Below are positions 6,650 through 7,891 of a DNA stretch of 7,891 bases, piece after piece. This stretch comes from Porticoccus sp047635255 (lineage in GTDB: Bacteria; Pseudomonadota; Gammaproteobacteria; Pseudomonadales; Porticoccaceae): positions 1 through 7,891 of the forward strand of contig JBLIIR010000053.1 in NCBI GenBank assembly GCA_047635255.1. The letters are read 5' to 3'. The position numbers and the translations under genes were made by a program. The notes below the pieces were generated by a model that was not told where the DNA came from, made no database searches, and saw only the letters and a program-made list of their open reading frames with translations. The first letter of the stretch is position 1, and each line of letters starts with the position of its first letter.

Positions 6650-7590
6650 CCGGATACCCCTTTAACTTCCTCTTCGTGGGACTGGACAAGCGAAATAAAT
6701 AATTCCTCTAATCTGTTAGTCTTGTTTTTCATGCTCAGAATCTGAATATCTTGAGTGGTCAAGTTCGCAAATAGCGCATTCAGGGATTGATGTTTTTCAA
6801 CTTCGACTTCAAAGCTATTGGAATTAATCAGATGTCCTTTATAGCCATCCATTTTCGGTAATTCAATTAATTTTTCATGTGTATCAAAAACAAAGAACTC
6901 CGTATTTAGCTGTCGTAGCAACTCACGCATTGAAGTATTTTGAATGATTTTTCCACGATCAATAATTGCGACATTTCGACATAAACTTTCAGCTTCCTCC
7001 AAGTAATGAGTAGTTAGGATTATTGTTGTCCCATCCTCGTTAATTTTCCTAAGAAACTCCCACATAGATCGTCTTAACTCTATATCGACACCAGCTGTAG
7101 GCTCATCCAGAATGAGTAATTTCGGCTCATGGATAAGAGCTCTTGCTATCATAAGTCGCCTCTTCATTCCCCCTGAAAGCATTCGCGGGGTCTGGTCACG
7201 CTTGTCCCACAAACCTAAAAGTTTTAGATATTTTTCTGCTCTTTTTTCGGACACTTTTCCCGGCAGGCCAAAATATCCACCCTGAGTCTTGACGATATCA
7301 AAAACCTTCTCAAACTGATTAAAATTAAACTCTTGCGGAACAATCCCAATATTTTTTTTAACTAATGAGAAATCATCGTCTATATCTGTCTCAAACACGC
7401 TAATTTTGCCGGAAGTTTTTTTAACTAAAGAGCAAACAATACCTAAAATTGTTGACTTTCCAGCTCCATTTGGCCCCAAAAGTGCAAAAAAGTCCCCCTG
7501 CTGAACCTCAATATCAACGCCTCTTAATGCCTGAAATCCATTACCGTACTGCTTGTGTAGACTTGTAATGCATAGAGCTAATTTATTCAT
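6646..7590 (-). CDS. yadG: ABC transporter ATP-binding protein, YadG-like
   Basis: The 314-residue cytoplasmic ATPase powers the YadH-like permease and is co-linear with E. coli YadG (308 residues). Walker A GPNGAGKST is at 39-47, the Q-loop Q86 in GIVPQEFNFN, the signature LSGGM at 138-142, Walker B LLILDEP at 158-164 with D162-E163, and the switch H195 in TTHYLEEAE. All nucleotide-handling residues are present. The C-terminal 90 residues hold the small regulatory region typical of exporter ATPases, ending in SMKNKTNRLEELFISLVQS as in YadG. It is first in the yadG-yadH-queF unit. The ATG at 7590 has no convincing ribosome site; a TATAAT lies about 39 bases upstream, leaving a short leader. 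Confidence 0.95.
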   Translation of the reverse strand: MNKLALCITSLHKQYGNGFQALRGVDIEVQQGDFFALLGPNGAGKSTILGIVCSLVKKTSGKISVFETDIDDDFSLVKKNIGIVPQEFNFNQFEKVFDIVKTQGGYFGLPGKVSEKRAEKYLKLLGLWDKRDQTPRMLSGGMKRRLMIARALIHEPKLLILDEPTAGVDIELRRSMWEFLRKINEDGTTIILTTHYLEEAESLCRNVAIIDRGKIIQNTSMRELLRQLNTEFFVFDTHEKLIELPKMDGYKGHLINSNSFEVEVEKHQSLNALFANLTTQDIQILSMKNKTNRLEELFISLVQSHEEEVKGVSG

Positions 7591-7617
7591 AGTTTAATAT
7601 TCTATTTTTAACTGCGA

Positions 7618-7696
7618 CTTGGGGTTTAATTATAAATAGTTGACTGCATAAGAACATTTAACAGACCAAGAAAGTACCTTAGGGTTTAATTAAAAA
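7618..7696. repeat. Two copies of a 19-base direct repeat, 60 bases apart
   Basis: Bases 7618-7636 and 7678-7696 agree at 17 of 19 positions, sharing CTT-n-GGGTTTAATTA-n-AAA. The start-to-start distance is exactly 60 bases. The left copy contains the TATAAT candidate of yadG on the minus strand; in the right copy the matching bases read TTTAAT, so it is not an equal promoter. It may be a pair of binding sites for one regulator, or leftover duplication. Confidence 0.5.
7629..7634 (-). promoter_or_regulatory. Candidate -10 box (TATAAT) for the yadG-yadH-queF unit
   Basis: On the minus strand a perfect TATAAT lies at 7634-7629, placing a start near 7622 and a leader of about 32 bases before the yadG ATG. 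The -35 region (near 7651-7657) has only a poor match such as TGTTCT at 16 bases. The box sits inside one copy of a 19-base direct repeat. The region 7591-7776 otherwise contains only AT-rich sequence with no open frame that I trust. Confidence 0.4.
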
Positions 7697-7776
7697 GATC
7701 CATCTAGTATGCGCAAAAAAGAACAGATATTACTTTTCTGTATAGTGCAAAAATAACAGCTATCAAAGCATGGGGC

Positions 7777-7812
7777 AAAAAAAAGTGTAATACCTAATAT
7801 GATATTACACTT
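7777..7812 (-). terminator. Intrinsic terminator after tRNA-Gly
   Basis: On the minus strand AAGTGTAATA (7812-7803) and TATTACACTT (7792-7783) form a perfect 10-bp stem with a 10-base loop. Eight T follow at 7784-7777, the first two shared with the stem. It starts 6 bases past the CCA of tRNA-Gly, so it ends the tRNA transcript and separates it from the yadG promoter region. The stem is AT-rich but long, and the T-run is clear. Confidence 0.85.
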
Positions 7813-7818
7813 CTTAAT

Positions 7819-7891
7819 TGGAGCGGGAAACCGGGTTCGAACCGGCGACCTCAACCTTGGCAAGGTTGCGCTCTACCAACTGAGCTATTCC
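7819..7891 (-). tRNA. tRNA-Gly (anticodon GCC), first three bases outside the window
   Basis: The minus strand reads 73 bases of a glycine tRNA: GGAATAGCTCAGTTGGTAGA with a normal D arm, anticodon stem CAACC/GGTTG around loop TTGCCAA, T arm CCGGTTCGAACCGG, and the acceptor 3' strand TTCCCGC followed by TCCA, with CCA encoded at 7821-7819. The anticodon GCC is at 7861-7859. By comparison with E. coli tRNA-Gly(GCC), only the 5' GCG is missing past the window edge, which would complete the acceptor stem. Further tRNA genes could precede it. Confidence 0.96.

Noticed and set aside
7637..7662. A plus-strand TTGACT (7640-7645) as a promoter pointing toward tRNA-Gly
   Set aside because: No acceptable -10 box lies 16-18 bases downstream, and there is no plus-strand gene to serve.
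7697..7776. A possible small RNA or riboswitch upstream of yadG
   Set aside because: Only a short 5-bp pairing (ACAGA/TCTGT) could be found, with no conserved fold or terminator to support it.

Overview
The window looks like an ordinary chromosomal stretch of a gammaproteobacterium with moderately AT-rich DNA. The long QueF form, the YadG/YadH-like exporter, the YdjA-like nitroreductase and the close match of both tRNAs to enterobacterial tRNA-Ser(GGA) and tRNA-Gly(GCC) support this. I cannot name the genus from the sequence alone.

Left part, plus strand (1-4130). The tail of a glutathione S-transferase gene is followed after 34 bases by three surface-glycan genes: a membrane-anchored nucleotide-sugar 4,6-dehydratase of the WbpM/PglF type (245-2176), a TviB-type UDP-N-acetylhexosamine 6-dehydrogenase (2266-3558), and a small PglC/WcaJ-type sugar-1-phosphate transferase (3555-4130) that overlaps the dehydrogenase by ATGA. 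Together they would make two modified UDP-sugars (a 4-keto-6-deoxy sugar and a uronic acid) and load a first sugar phosphate onto a polyprenyl-phosphate carrier. No glycosyltransferase, flippase or polymerase is in view.

Right part, minus strand (4161-7891). Reading in the direction of transcription, a 5'-clipped tRNA-Gly(GCC) ends in a clear intrinsic terminator (7777-7812). A 186-base promoter region holds a TATAAT box and a 60-base-spaced direct repeat. Then comes a tight three-gene unit, yadG-yadH-queF: an ABC-2 exporter ATPase and permease overlapping by ATGA, then the queuosine-pathway nitrile reductase 23 bases further on. A separate promoter with a palindromic spacer drives a YdjA-like nitroreductase, and a tRNA-Ser(GGA) follows. 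The glycan unit therefore points head-on at tRNA-Ser, and a strong terminator between them is not obvious.

Every long open frame is a member of a known family, and all the catalytic motifs I checked are present. I found no mobile element, CRISPR array or plausible new system. The points worth a second look are small: two unusual residues in otherwise invariant dehydratase motifs, hairpins around the convergent glycan/tRNA-Ser junction, a palindrome inside the nitroreductase promoter, and the repeated element upstream of yadG.
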